Assembly: GCF_947179165.1 (NCBI RefSeq)
Contig: NC_077240.1
Span: forward strand, 48,420,501 to 48,484,500
Direction: 5' to 3'
Source of the DNA: Solanum dulcamara
Lineage: Eukaryota > Streptophyta > Magnoliopsida > Solanales > Solanaceae
Length of the DNA: 64,000 bases
The notes under the pieces were generated by a model. It saw only the letters and a list, made by a program, of their open reading frames with translations. It had not been told where the DNA came from and searched no databases. Below, piece after piece: positions 10,661 through 22,670 of the stretch. The first letter of the stretch is position 1. Each line of letters opens with the position of its first letter. The position numbers and the translations under genes were made by a program.

Positions 10661-11470
10661 GGCCAAAGAAACTTCTAATATCCGAAGGTGATAATGGTCT
10701 AGGCCAATTCTTAACCGCCTCTATTTTCTTTGGATCAACCATAATCGCTTCACCAGACACTACTTGAACAAAGAAAGAAACCTCCCTTAACCAAAACTCA
10801 CATATTGAATTTGGCAAATAATTTCTAGTTACTTAGAGTTTGCAATACAATTCGCAAGTAATAATCATGCTCCTCCTTATTTCGAGAGTAACCAAAATGT
10901 CGTCAATAAGCACTATTAAAAACATGTCCAAATATTGTTTGAACACCCTATTGATCAAGTCCATGAATGACGTGGAGGCATTTGTCAAACCAAATGACAT
11001 AACTAAGAACTCATAATAGACATACCTTGTTCAAAATTTTATTTTGGAAATGTCACACTCCCTCACCCTTAATTGGTGATAACTAGAATGGAGATCAATC
11101 TTAGAGAAGTAACTTTCCCCTTGCAATTGGTCAAACAAATTATTTATTCTCAGAATTGGGTATTTATTCTTGATGGTTACTTTATTAAATTATTGGTAAT
11201 CAAGACACATACAAAGTGAACTATCCTTCTTTATTACAAACAAAATGGGAGCACCCCATGGAGATATACTTATTCTAATGAAACCTTTGTCTAACAAGTC
11301 TTTCAATTGATCCTTTAACTCTTTTAGTTCCATTGGAGCCATTTCAAAAGGAGAGATAGAAATAGGTTGAGTATTAGAAAGAAGGTCTATACCAAAGTCA
11401 ATTTTCCTTATGGGAGGGACACCGAGTAGATCATCGAGAAACATATCTAAACTCATTAACAATAGAAACC
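10661..11470 (-). pseudogene. C1 reverse transcriptase, degenerate
   Basis: The N-terminal part at 11462-11190 reads [48 protein letters not shown] and DYQ. Near 10890-10915 the catalytic loop reads LIDDILV, so both Asp residues are present although the preceding aromatic is Leu. A frame break follows directly. Stops elsewhere inactivate it. It is preceded by the protease and followed by RNase H in the usual gypsy order. Confidence 0.8.
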
Positions 11471-11890
11471 GACTCTAGAGTAGGGGCTTAAAAATTAGTA
11501 TCCATAAACCTCACAAGATAATAGATTCAACCTTTGGAAATCATTTTATGATAATTAAGACACAAAATGAGTTGATCTTTGAACACAAAATTACTACCCT
11601 TCCATTCTAGGATCAGCTCATTAGGGAATCAAAACTTAACCACTCGGGTTCTACAATCAATAGAAGCATAACATGCATATAGACAATCTATACCAAGGAT
11701 AACATCAAAACCGGTCATCTAAAGCTTAACTAGATCACATAGAGTAACAATACAGAAAACTCAACCGAACAACTTTTATAGACCCCCTTAGCCACAATTG
11801 ACTTACCTATGGGAATATAAAAAGAAAAAGACTCTAATAATGTTTTCGGGCTAACATCAAATCTCATGAAAATATAAGGAGTAACAAAAG
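11471..11890 (-). pseudogene. C1 protease region, degenerate
   Basis: Readable pieces include LSFVTPYIFMRFDVSP and IPIGKSIVAKGVYKSC, characteristic of the Asp-protease part of these polyproteins. The catalytic Asp-Pro-Gly triad seen in C3 (FLDPG) is not recognisable here; the local reading is KRGEN. The linker to RT follows. Stops throughout. Confidence 0.65.
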
Positions 11891-13117
11891 ACAAATTTTC
11901 ACCTCTTTCCTAACAACATAGTGAAAGACCTGTAATATACCATAACAATATCGGGAGTCTCCTCCACCTCTTGCCTACAATGAAGAACATGAAACCGATT
12001 ATTGTATTGACCACCCTTTGGTTGTACTTGAGCACCTTGTTGCATTTGGCCTCCATGAGAAACTTGGTCTTGAGGATGACCATCTTTAACCTTACACTCC
12101 TTAGCATGATGGCTCGGCTTGCCACATAGATAGGACATATTCAAACCTAGTAAACACTCTCCCATGTGGTTATTTCCAAATAACTTGCATGTGTGGGTAA
12201 CTTGGACAATAGGATCACCTACTTGAGGCTTAGGGTTGGGCACCCTATATATGTTAAACCTTGGAGTAGTGGCATTTGAAGATCCTTATCCAAAATACTT
12301 TTTGCAAAAATGAGGACGTCCACCACTTTCATACCTAACATGAGAGGAATCACCACCATCGGTCCTTGCCCTATTAGACTCCCTAACACTTTTCTCCTTA
12401 AGCGTTTCACCTTCTATTTGATCCACATAGGTCATGATTCTAGAGATGTATACTTACCAAATCAACATAGCCATCTTACAGTCCTTAGAAAGAACATCCG
12501 ACACACCCGACTCAAACATGCTCATATGAGATCTTGGGTAGACAACCATGAATGGGGCATATTTTGACAATTGGTAAACTTGAGGGCATATTCCCTAACA
12601 CTCATACCAACTTGCTTAAGATTGATGAACTATTGTATCTTAGCATTCCTCAACTATAATAAGAAGAAGCAATCAAGAAACACTCCTGTGAACTCATCCC
12701 AAATAATGAGACCCGCCTCTCTAGGCCTCTCACTTTTCTATTGATCAAACAAAATATGAGTGACACCCTTCAATTGGTAAGTAGCCAACTTCTCCCTCTC
12801 AACCGAGCTAACCTCTGTAATCTCCACAATCTTGTGAATGCCATCAACAAACTCTTGTGGATTCTCTACCACCTTATAACCCCAAAACTGTAGAGAATTT
12901 ATTCTCATAAAGTCACGAAGCCTTGTTGGTACCATACCGATACTTGGGTTCATGGAAGCAACCATCTCATAATTTTCTTATGCCATAATGCTTGAGAAAG
13001 CACTTCAAAGGTTGCTCGGAACTCGGCATTGAAGATTTGGTCATTCAAGGGATCATTGGAAACTTATTGGTCCTCTTCATCCATATTTATTTGAGCGGGG
13101 TATCTTCGTGGATGCAT
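11891..13117 (-). pseudogene. C1 gag polyprotein, degenerate
   Basis: The start at 13117 gives MHPRRYPAQIN, like the MPPRR start of C3, followed by an early stop. Later pieces read LQFWGYKVVENPQEFVDGI, LATYQLKGVTHILFDQ and MSVREYALKF, the conserved gag retrotransposon domain. A zinc-knuckle region near 12110-12200 has CKLFGNNHMGEC and a second knuckle reading YLCGKPSHHAKEC, in which the first Cys is lost. At least five stops. Gag would form the particle and bind RNA. Confidence 0.82.
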
Positions 13118-13317
13118 TTTCTAAAAATCACAAAGAATAATCATTATAAGGAAAAGCCTTAGAGTACCACTCTATCGTATAACATAGATCGTGAAAGAAG
13201 TGAGATTGTTCTAAGGTGTTTCATAGTCTCCTTTTCGTGGATGAGGCGTGCTTCACGATGAACAAGACTCTACTTATCATGTAATGTTAGGCTCTCTAGG
13301 ACACTTCTAAATCTTGT

Positions 13318-13329
13318 GCTCTTATACCA
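13318..13329 (-). promoter_or_regulatory. Primer binding site of C1
   Basis: The minus strand reads TGGTATAAGAGC, one base from TGGTATCAGAGC, the complement of the 3' end of plant initiator methionine tRNA. It lies 4 nt inside the 5' LTR end at 13334. Same site and spacing as in C3, B1 and A2. Confidence 0.85.
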
Positions 13330-13333
13330 AGTT

Positions 13334-15580
13334 TGCCAAGATCTGACCTAGGGCCTAGTCGTAACATGGCTATTGAAACCTCAAATGGCTCCAACCAAGC
13401 CTCTTGACATATCATTAAGAATACATAAGGTAAAGTAAACATACTAAGATAGTAGAAGAAAAAACTCAACATAGTAGTAAAGAAAAAGTAAATTCAATTC
13501 CAATGTCCAAAAAGGACTACATCTCTTTGAACTTCTAAACATGTCTCTATTCTAGACTTGATGGGGCTTAGGACAAGCTCCTAGCTCACCCGAATCATAA
13601 GACAAATTCAAAGTAGAAATAGGAAATAAAAAGTAATTTTCCTCGATGACTGAGAACTCACCAACCTTGGAGAACTAAGAAACTCAAGCCATGAATAAGA
13701 TGGTCGTCGTTCGCTCCTAAATTATGAAATAATGTAGGAAAAATATGCATTTGTACATGTAGAATGATCGTCATCCGCTCATACTTTATGAAACAATATA
13801 GGCAAAATATGTCGTAGTACATAAAGGTACCAACATAATGAACATGAAACAACTTAAAAGCATTTGAAATATCATGAAAGCTTACAGTCATTGCATCATA
13901 AAACTTCATAATAAATCTCATATCTTAGCATTCAACTTGTGTGCGATAAGATCTTTAGCCGACATCTTAAGACCATGCAAGCTATAACATAAAATCTGAT
14001 GTAACTCCCACATTGAGAAGAGAGAGGCTACTTTCCAAGGTAGACTCCAAGAGAAATAACTTTTAAACTTAAGAGCTATAAGTGAACCCACTAACTAGGC
14101 CATAAATTCAACCTACATGGGCAACATAGTGATGGACTTTAGGTTGCTACTAGGATTCCCTTGGGTAACTAACTGCATTACCGGACTGAATTCCACCTAG
14201 AACTCCTCTCGGTGCTTAGTCAATATACAAATAAAATTCAGTAAAACATGATCATAAATATTATAGAAAGATATAGTAACTATCTCTTAATCTATCTTTA
14301 TAAAACATAATAACAATAGCTCATTAACTTTGGTGATTCATAAGAATCCATAAACTTCAGTGAGAATTGTCCTTATCACTATCTTAAACTTGATTTGTGT
14401 GAGAATGGTACTTATCACACCATAATAATTTTCTTGGTTAATAAATGATCATTATCATAACTTCATTAATCATAACTTCACCCGTAAAAGCTTTTTTTTG
14501 AAAATTATTGAATTTATAATCAACTCATGAAAAATCATCTTTGAACGTCATAATGATAATTGAAATTAACTTTATGCATGGAAATTCATAATTTAACTTG
14601 AAATCATGCAATTAATATAGAAACATGCTTATAATGATTATACATAAAATCTAAAAACAAAATTAAAACAGCCCAATGCAATTCATCAAAACTAGGGTTA
14701 AATAACAATTGAAATTAAAGAAAACATTGAGAAACCCTTGGGACTCCATGGGTGAAAGGAGCCCATGGATCAATACCCATATTCCGTGGTGAAATCTTCT
14801 CAAAATTAAAATAGAAATTTGATGAACTTTGAAACCTTAGCTTGAAATTTGAAGGAGAGCTTAAGAGGATTTATGATCTAGCCTTAGGAGAATTTTGAAA
14901 AATAATTTAGAATAGAGGGAATTTCAAAGGGTTGGGTAGTTATAGGCTTAAACTTGGCAATAATAGTGTCTAGATTCATTAAACTAAACATGGGAAAAGA
15001 CACAATTACCCTTTATTTAAACTCAAATTTGGATCTACCTTACAACTTCTACGACTCATCCTCAAGTCTACGACTTGTAGACTTGAGTCATTGTGTAGGT
15101 ACTAAGTTTTTGTGATTTTATGAACTTTCAAAGTTTCGTCTATGAGTTGTGATTATGACTCATCATCATGGTTATGAGTCATCAACTTGACTCGTCCTGT
15201 AGGTCTGAGAAGACCCTATTTTTAGGATTTGTAATCTTTTCTTGCGATTCATTTCTACATCTCGTAAACTTTCTTATGAATCATCAAAGTCATTCATCCT
15301 AAAGGTCTAAAAAACCTACAAATATATTGGTCTCTGAAGTTTTTTTTTATGATTTTTCCTTAAGACTAGTGATGAGGACGATGACTCATCCTATTGAGCC
15401 ATAGGAATTCTTCTGAGGATGGTCTTGAATAGTGCCCAAGAGGTCACTCTACAACTCGTCTAGTCATCCCTATAAGTCGTAGAAGTGACTACAAATCATT
15501 TAGGAGTAGTAGACTCAAAGATATTCAGACTTTGATAAATTGTTCCTTTGTTTTTATATTTCATCTTTTGGGGTCTTACA
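13334..15580 (-). repeat. 5' LTR of C1
   Basis: A 2247-bp minus-strand LTR beginning TGTAAGACCCCAAAAGATG at 15580 and ending at 13334 (CTTGGCA). It matches the 3' LTR segments along their length with many substitutions and a local duplication of the TATGCATTTGTACAT-type module near 13740-13830. The divergence implies an old insertion. The U3-like end (15040-15520) carries the TACGACTCGT motif array. Confidence 0.9.
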
Positions 15581-17440
15581 TTCTGGGAGTTCCTTTCAAA
15601 AGGAAATTGACTTTGGTTTAGACCTTTTCAGCATACCCAGACTATCTCTGTCCCTTCTAACCGAATATCTTCAACTGAGCTTAAAGAGTTGAAAAATCAG
15701 TTCAAGCACCTTCTAGATAAGGGTTTCATCAGGCCCAATGGTGCTCCAGTTCCTTTAGTTTTTATGAATGATGGATCTCTCAGAATGTACATTAGTTACC
15801 GTCAGTTGAACAAGGTCACAATCAATAATAAGTATCCCATCCTAAAGATTGATGAATTATTCGATCAGCTTTAAGGTGCTACTTTCTTCTCAAAGATAGA
15901 CCTCATATCGGGATATCACCAGCACAGAGTTATAGAATCTGACATATCAGAGACAATCTTCAGGACTCGATATGGTCACTATGAATTTTAAGTATGTTTT
16001 TTGGACAAGCAATGCTCTTGTAGCTTTCATAGATTTGATAAAAATGTTATTTTATTAATATTTGCATATATTTTTCATTGTCTTCATAGATGACATCTTT
16101 ATTAATTCTCTGAGTAAGGATGAGAATGTAGTCATTCTAGATTGGCTTGCAGATTCTAAAGGACCATCCCTTGTTTGCTAAGTTTAGCAAGTTTTAATTT
16201 TTGGTGAGGTCATTATTATTAATTAGCCATATTATTTCTACAAAAGGCATAATGTTGATCCTCAAAATAACAAAGAGGTTAGAAACAGGCCTAGACCTCT
16301 TTTTCCCTTAGATATAAGGAGTTTCTTAGGCCTAGTCAGTTACTATAAATGATTTTTAGAAGGAATTTCCCTGATTTCTTCTCCTTTTAGTAAATTGAAT
16401 GAGAAGAAAGCCAAGTTTCATTGGTATGATGTTTGTGAAAAGAGTTTTCAGGAGTTGAAGACTCATCATACTACAGTCTCAATTTTGACTATATCAAATG
16501 GTTCAAATGGTCTTGTTGTGTCTTGTGATACCTCTAGAATTTGTCTTGGTTGTATGTTGATGCATCATGGAAAAGTCATTGTTTATTCTTCTAGGCCACC
16601 CAACTCACGATCTTGAATTGGAAGGGGTGGTTTTTGAATTGAAGATTTAGATACATTTTCTTTATAATATTCATATGGATGTGTTCATCGATCATAATAG
16701 TTTCAAATACGTGTTTAACCAAAAGTATTTGAATCTTTACCAAAGGTGGTGGCTCGAATTGTTGAAGGATTATGATTTAAGTGTGTTGTACCATCTAGGA
16801 AATCTAATGTTATTGCAAAGGCACTTAGTCGATTATACATGGGTAGTGTTGCTCGTGTTAAAGATGAGAAAAGGGAGTTGGTTCGTGATGTTCACAAGCT
16901 TGCCCATTTGGGAGTTTGTTTATTTAATTCAGAAGATGGTGAAGTTATTGTTCAGAATGGTTCAGATTCTTTCCTTTTGAGTTATGTAAAGGAAAAACAA
17001 AACAAGGATTCGATCTTGGGTTAACTAAAGGAAGTGGTTCTCAAAAAGTCTACTGATCCTTTCTCCTAAGCGGATATGGTGTGCTTCGATATGAAGGTTG
17101 GGTTTGTGTTCCATATATTGATGGGTTGAGTCAATAGATTCTATTAGAAGCCCATAGTTCCCGATAATCTATTCACCCAGGAGCCCCTAAGATGTACAAT
17201 GATTTGCGGGAAGTCTAATGGTAGTATGACATGAAGAAGGATATTGCAGAGTTTATGGATAAGTGTCCAAATTTTCAACAATTTAAGATTAAACATTAGA
17301 AACCAGTCGGTAGGGCTCAAAACATTGATATTCCTACTTAGAAGTGGGAAGGGTCGAATATGGACTTCATTACAAGTTTGCCTCGTATACATCGATAGTT
17401 TGATTCAATATGGGTGGTTATGGATTGAATGACTAAGTTG
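15581..17440 (+). pseudogene. Ty3/gypsy pol of element D: RT, RNase H and integrase N-terminus
   Basis: Continuation of the fragment at 3882-4046. RT N-terminus at 15600-15870: [12 protein letters not shown], [30 protein letters not shown]. The catalytic loop near 16080-16110 reads IVFIDDIFINS with both Asp residues. RNase H at 16330-16850: KKAKFHWYDVCEKSFQELK, then VVSCDTS, and further on MDVFIDHNSFKYVF and LYHLGN. Integrase N-terminal pieces at 17000-17440 include WLWIE with a degraded first-Asp motif at about 17420. It ends abruptly at about 17440, before the second catalytic Asp. Stops and frameshifts throughout. Confidence 0.8.
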
Positions 17441-18837
17441 GCACATTGAGTCCCAAAGAAACCTCAAATTCTGTTTTATTATTCTTTCCCAAATTCTAGG
17501 GTTTCATGACTTTGTTATGGGTTAAATTGATTTAAAGCTTTTTCATCTTGATTGATCTTATTATGAATGGTTTGATCATAATGACATTTTTTCCAATGAT
17601 ATTTACATCAAGCCATGTCATACGGGTGATTTTATGATTATGAACCAAGCTATCTTTATATGTATGCATTATCATTTGAAGAGTTTATGAATCGAGGATG
17701 CTTTTAGATAAAGTATCAAGTATGTTATATGAAATTCAATTCTTCCAATTGAAGTATTCTCATTATGGAAGATTATCATGAATTAGATACTTTATATAAG
17801 TCTCTTATGAGTATGTAATGAATCATGATTTAAAGAAGCTATTCTTATGATATAAAGTTATGAATGATTGGGTATCAATATAATCTTACCAATGTAAATA
17901 TATGAATATAATATGCTTATGTATATTTTCTGTTGGGAGTTTACTTAAAACCAAGTGAATTTTTGGATGAGGGCTTGCCCGTTAGTTGAGGCAGAGTTCT
18001 TTAGAACAAATCTCCTTGTCTCATAACTACATGCCACCGTAGGAGTAAAAAGGGTCACCCATTATTTAAGGCTTGATTTCTTAGTCACTCACCCGCTAGA
18101 CGACTCTTGACTCTAGCTAGTGTATCCACTTAGGCTTATGATAATGATCCTTGCCATGAGAAGTAGAACACTATCTTTTCTGTGTAGGGGTAGTATACTG
18201 AACTCCATATTATAGCTCACATAGTTTCTGTCGGTTAACGGTATCTTCACAAGAGACTTATGATATGTTTATGATCCTTTTTCAGAATATTGCATTGACC
18301 TTGTAAATGTTTTACAAACTCACCTTATCAGATTATGTCATGTTTTACTTGGTCATTGCATTAGCACGTTTACAGACTTATCATGTCATTATGTTACATT
18401 TATGCATGTTCTCTATATTCTATACATTCCATAATACTGACTACATACTTTTGCCTATATTCTCATAATATAGGTTTTGACACACATCTTTTGGGTCATT
18501 ATTTGTATTCAATCCTGTCTGTTTACACTATTGTTGGTGAGTCCTCATGTTCCAAGGATGATGTTATCTTTCAATTTCAAAATTTCTCTTTCAGTTTCAG
18601 ATTTTAGTGTTAGCTAGGGACATGTCATAGATACTCACCTATGTTAGTAGAGTCTTTAGACAAAAGAGTTAGAGTTTGCATATGTGTCTTCAGATATTAC
18701 TTTTTTTCTATATAGGACTCTTATTAGACTATTCATGATTTTCTTTCACATTTCAATTTATTTTAGTTATGTATGTTATCTTTGTTCCATGTAATTACAT
18801 TTGGGTTTCTCGGGACTCTAGATACCATATCACATCT
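17441..18837 (+). mobile_element. Decayed LTR-like sequence (plus orientation)
   Basis: No coding content. The order of motifs is like that of the family B LTR 3' half: AAAACCAAGTGAATTTTTGG, CTAGCTAGTGTATCCACTTAGG, ATTATAGCTCACATAG, a CCTATATTCTCATAATATAGG module at 18450-18475, then GGTGAGTCCTCATG and GCTAGGGACATGTC. It may be the LTR of element D's relative, joined after deletion of the rest of pol, or a separate old insertion. It continues to 18837 where solo LTR C2 is inserted. Confidence 0.55.
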
Positions 18838-18842
18838 AGGAG

Positions 18843-20983
18843 TGTCACTTTCCAAGCTAGACTCTAGGAGTGACACAACGATCGAAAACTTGAAGGATCT
18901 CAACCAAGTCTCTTAGCATACATTGCATTAATAAGGTCAAGTAAACATAATGAATCAAACAGAACATCAACTCATAACCATAAAAGTCTAAGAAAAGAAG
19001 GAATTCAAAACATATGTCCAAAGCGTACTATATCATCTTATATATCTAAACAACCCTCTATAACTAGACGGGGGTTTAGGACAAGCTCCTAGCTCATCCT
19101 AGGATGAGAAGAATAAAATTAGAAACATAAAGGAATATCCATGTCCTCAATGAATGAGGACACCCAACACTCTAGACTATTATATCAACTCTAGCCATGA
19201 ATGTGAGGAGCATGAGGATCGTCTGACCCTACATTTACAGACAATGTAGGCAAAATATGCATTAGCACATAGAAGGTACTAAGTATGTGAGATATGCATG
19301 AATAATAAAATAATGCATAAGCAATATGTTCATAGGATGCATAACCAATGAGATGAAAATACGTAAGACTTAAAAAATATTTGAAATCACATAAAAAATT
19401 GTGGTCAATGCATCATAAAACTTCATAGTAAAACTTATATCTTAGCATATAACTTGTGTGGAATAAGACCTTTTAGAGACATCTAAGACCATGCGAACTA
19501 TACATGTAATCTGATTTAACTCCCACATCGATAAGAAAGAGGCTACTTGCCAAGGTAGACTCTGTGAGAACATCTTAACATCATGAGGTATATGTGAATC
19601 CACTAGCTAGGCCATAAAGGCAATTTATGGGGGCAACGTAGTTTGAGACATTAGGTTACTATAATTCCCTTGGGTAAGAAACCATTGGTTACCGGATCGA
19701 ACCCCACCTAAAAGTCCTCTCAGTGCTTAGTCTATATCCCAATAGATATTCATTAAAAACATTAAGAGATCATTGTTAACATCATCATAAAAATAATTAT
19801 TAGAGTAGGTCATTAACTTAGTGATTCAAAAGAATCCATAAACTTTGGTGAGAATTATACTTGTCACCCTTTAATCACGATTATGTGAGAATTTTCCTTA
19901 TCACATCTTAATAACTCCTTAAATCATCATTCAAACATCATTTTAACTCTCATCAATTATTCATAAGTCTCAACTTCTTTCATAAAAGATTTCTTTTAAA
20001 AATGATTGAACTTTATGATCATAATTCATTGAAACTATCTTTATGCATCATTTCTTATAATGATCATAGAAGACACTTCAAAACATAACTGAAACTGCCC
20101 AATGCAATTTATCAATCTAGGGTTAGAGAACAATTGAAAATGAAGAGAATTTTAAGGAAAAATATTTGGACTCTATGGGGGAAGGGAGTCTATGGATCAA
20201 ATATCACATACCTTGATGATTTCAACTGTAAAATTGAAGGAGAAGCTTGTTGTTCCTGAAACCTTGGCACTTATTGGAGGAAAACTTGAGAGAATTGTAT
20301 TGTTTTGCCTTATGAAAATTTTATGAATGAATTAGAATATGAGGGGATTTTGAAGGGTTGGGTAATTATAGGTGCTTCACATTTCCATAAAAGTGTCTAG
20401 ATACATTGACCCAAATTTGGGAAAAGACCATAATACCCCTTATTAATTAATCTCTAAAGGCCTTAACAAATTGAGTTGTAAGAGTTGTAACAAGGTCTAC
20501 GAGTCATAGAATTAACTCATACTCCTGAGTATGAAAATGATCCTTTGAATCAACCCTACAACTCATCAAAAATCTTACGAGTTATAGACCTAATTCCTCT
20601 TACAGGGTCTAAGAAACCTGCATATCCTAAGATTCCTGAGTCTCTGAAGTTCATTTAAAGACTCGTCCTTATGATTCATCAAAACTTATATAGGTCGTAG
20701 ACCCCACTCATCAAACCCATGAAACTTGGTCCAAAAATCATACTTCAGGACTTTCTTTATGAGTCTTCTTTATGACTTGTCATTTTGCATATGACTCATC
20801 ATATTGAGTCATAGGATTACCTCTGAGATTTGTCATTTTGCAGGCTCAAAGACAGACCCTACGAATCATTCCTACGAGTCGTAGGAATTTCTAAGAGTAG
20901 TAGATATAATTGTAGACTTGGGGATAATCATAATTTTTTGATATTTTCCCTCATTCTAACCTTTCAACTTCTGGGGTCTTACA
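18843..20983 (-). mobile_element. Solo LTR, family C (copy C2)
   Basis: A 2141-bp minus-strand LTR starting TGTAAGACCCCAGAAGTTG at 20983 and ending AAGTGACA at 18843. Perfect duplications AGGAG flank it at 18838-18842 and 20984-20988. There is no internal region. It shares the conserved module (19230-19287) and the TACGACTCGT-type motif array (20460-20930) with the C1 LTRs. Confidence 0.92.
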
Positions 20984-20988
20984 AGGAG

Positions 20989-21419
20989 GTAATCTTATGT
21001 CATGACATCCTCCTTCAATTTCTCAACCTCTACAATCAGAACACCTCAGTTGGTCTCTCTAGCAGCTCTTGAATATTGGCCCGATCCAATACAACCCCAA
21101 CCTTAGATCTAGCCAAATCTTAAATCGTAAGCTCGTACAGTTGGTCCTTACCCGGGCCTCATATTATCCATTTTTATATGCAAATTACTGTAAGGCACCA
21201 CAGATGCTGCAATGTGGGAAAGATAAAGAAGTATCAGTAGTCTGACCATGTGTACCTATAATCTCGATGGATACTTAGTTTGAGTTTGTATGTCCATGCT
21301 TGTGGATGTCGTGGGATGCTCTCCTATCGTGGTCCTAGTTAGAGGGAATGGTCTAAGCACCTATGACACTGGCTTGTGCACCTACATCTCAAGCCCCAAC
21401 TCATCCTTCTTCTTCTCAA
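20989..21419. other. Unassigned stretch
   Basis: About 430 bp right of solo LTR C2 with no motif I recognise. It may be the downstream end of the PF20167-like remnant that follows on the minus strand. Confidence 0.4.
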
Positions 21420-22670
21420 TATAAAACATTTTCATAGCCACTATCTACTCATCAATACCTTCTAAAATAGTTACCTCAGCCATTTTACATAGGGCAATTA
21501 CGAAAGAAGGAAAGAGAATTAAGTTTCCGTTCTATGAACTTTCTATCAGATCTCAGCAGTAATAAGTGTCCCAAATTCTATTAGGAACCTAGATAATATA
21601 CTAGTCACCACTACGGCTTTGTACTCTGCCAATGTTATGTCACCACATGTGGGGAGAAACCTGAATCTCATAATGCTTAGGACATACTACAGCCCCAAGT
21701 GGCGAAGAGCCGACATTGAGGTGCAAAACCTTCCCCATCGATATGAGCTGTTGGGGAAGATCAACCTTTATTCCTAGAATAACTTTTCACATGGATGGAG
21801 ATGGATTTGAACCCCTCGGTATTCCTATCAATACTTTAGTTTTCAAGACCATCTCTTTCAACCACTCAGAGAACCATCACTTCGCGCTTCACCCACCCTA
21901 TCTACATGCATGCTGGTTGGACTTCTTTGTGGTATAGAAGCTGAAGCAAAGAAAGAAGATTCTCACTCTGCTTTACCGAGAAAGGTAGCAGTAAGAAAGG
22001 GGTGAATATCATATAGAAATGAAACTAGTAAAGTAAGATACCAGAACTCTTACTTTCGTCTTGTCTTTCCTCTTCCCTCCATCCTTCCATCGCCTGTCCA
22101 CTTAACTCTGATACCTGACTCTCCTTTTATTTGAAGTTTATTGGACATGAATGAACCTGAATAGATGGATTTAGAGGAAATAAGGGTGGACATCTATTTG
22201 GGAAGTCTTGTTCGAGTTTACGATATTCCCCGCTCATGCCTCCCCTATCATATGGGGATCCCCTTCGCTGCCTTTCATTTAGTTACTCTTCAGTATTTAA
22301 CATTTTACCCTAAAAGGTTGGTCACCCTATAGAATTTATCAGTAAATATGAGTGATGCCTTCTAAATCCCCTATATGGTGTTACCTAACCATGAGGGTTG
22401 ACCCTTGGTCAATACCTCTGCAAACTACGACCATTACTAAAACATGGTCCACATATAGTGGTCAAAAACTATCATTCGAGGTTGTGGCAGATAATCTGGA
22501 TGAAACAACAGCCTATTGATTGTTCTTAAAGAGATATTAACCATCATACCCTATACCAACACCTCTAGGAGTTGGGTTAATTTATTTTTCGCTATCTATC
22601 AAAGGTAGCAACATAGTTTAGATAGAACTCACGAACCATAGCGGGATAATAAACACCCATCCCTCCAGAT
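21420..22670 (-). pseudogene. Remnant of a putative plant transposon protein (PF20167 type)
   Basis: Minus-strand frames read, in order, YYPAMVREFYLNYVATF (about 22590-22660), MMVNISLRTINRLLFHPDYL (about 22470-22550), LPTCGDITLAEYKAVVVTSI (about 21590-21660) and a segment ending MAEVTILEGIDE (about 21450-21490). This order resembles the family whose members carry a VREFYANY motif, an INRxLFGP-like motif and a later EYKAAL-type helix. A clearer copy lies at 54584-55510. Many stops and frame changes; the middle (about 21700-22400) is poorly readable. What the protein does is unknown. Assignment is by motif order only. Confidence 0.5.

Larger units (their letters stand above)
4047..15580 (-). 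mobile_element. Ty3/gypsy chromovirus element C1 (Tekay/Del type), full length, degenerate
   Basis: Complete minus-strand element: 5' LTR 13334-15580, primer binding site 13318-13329, gag, protease, RT, RNase H, integrase, chromodomain, polypurine tract 8335-8350, and 3' LTR 4047-8334. The 3' LTR is interrupted by a solo family B LTR. LTRs start TGTAAGACC and end GGCA or CCA-type, read on the minus strand. Flanking pentamers TTATG and TTCTG differ at one base. Without the 2046-bp insertion and duplication it would be about 9.5 kb, normal for plant Tekay/Del elements. All coding regions have stops or frame breaks, so it cannot supply its own proteins. It is inserted in the pol gene of element D. 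Confidence 0.88.
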
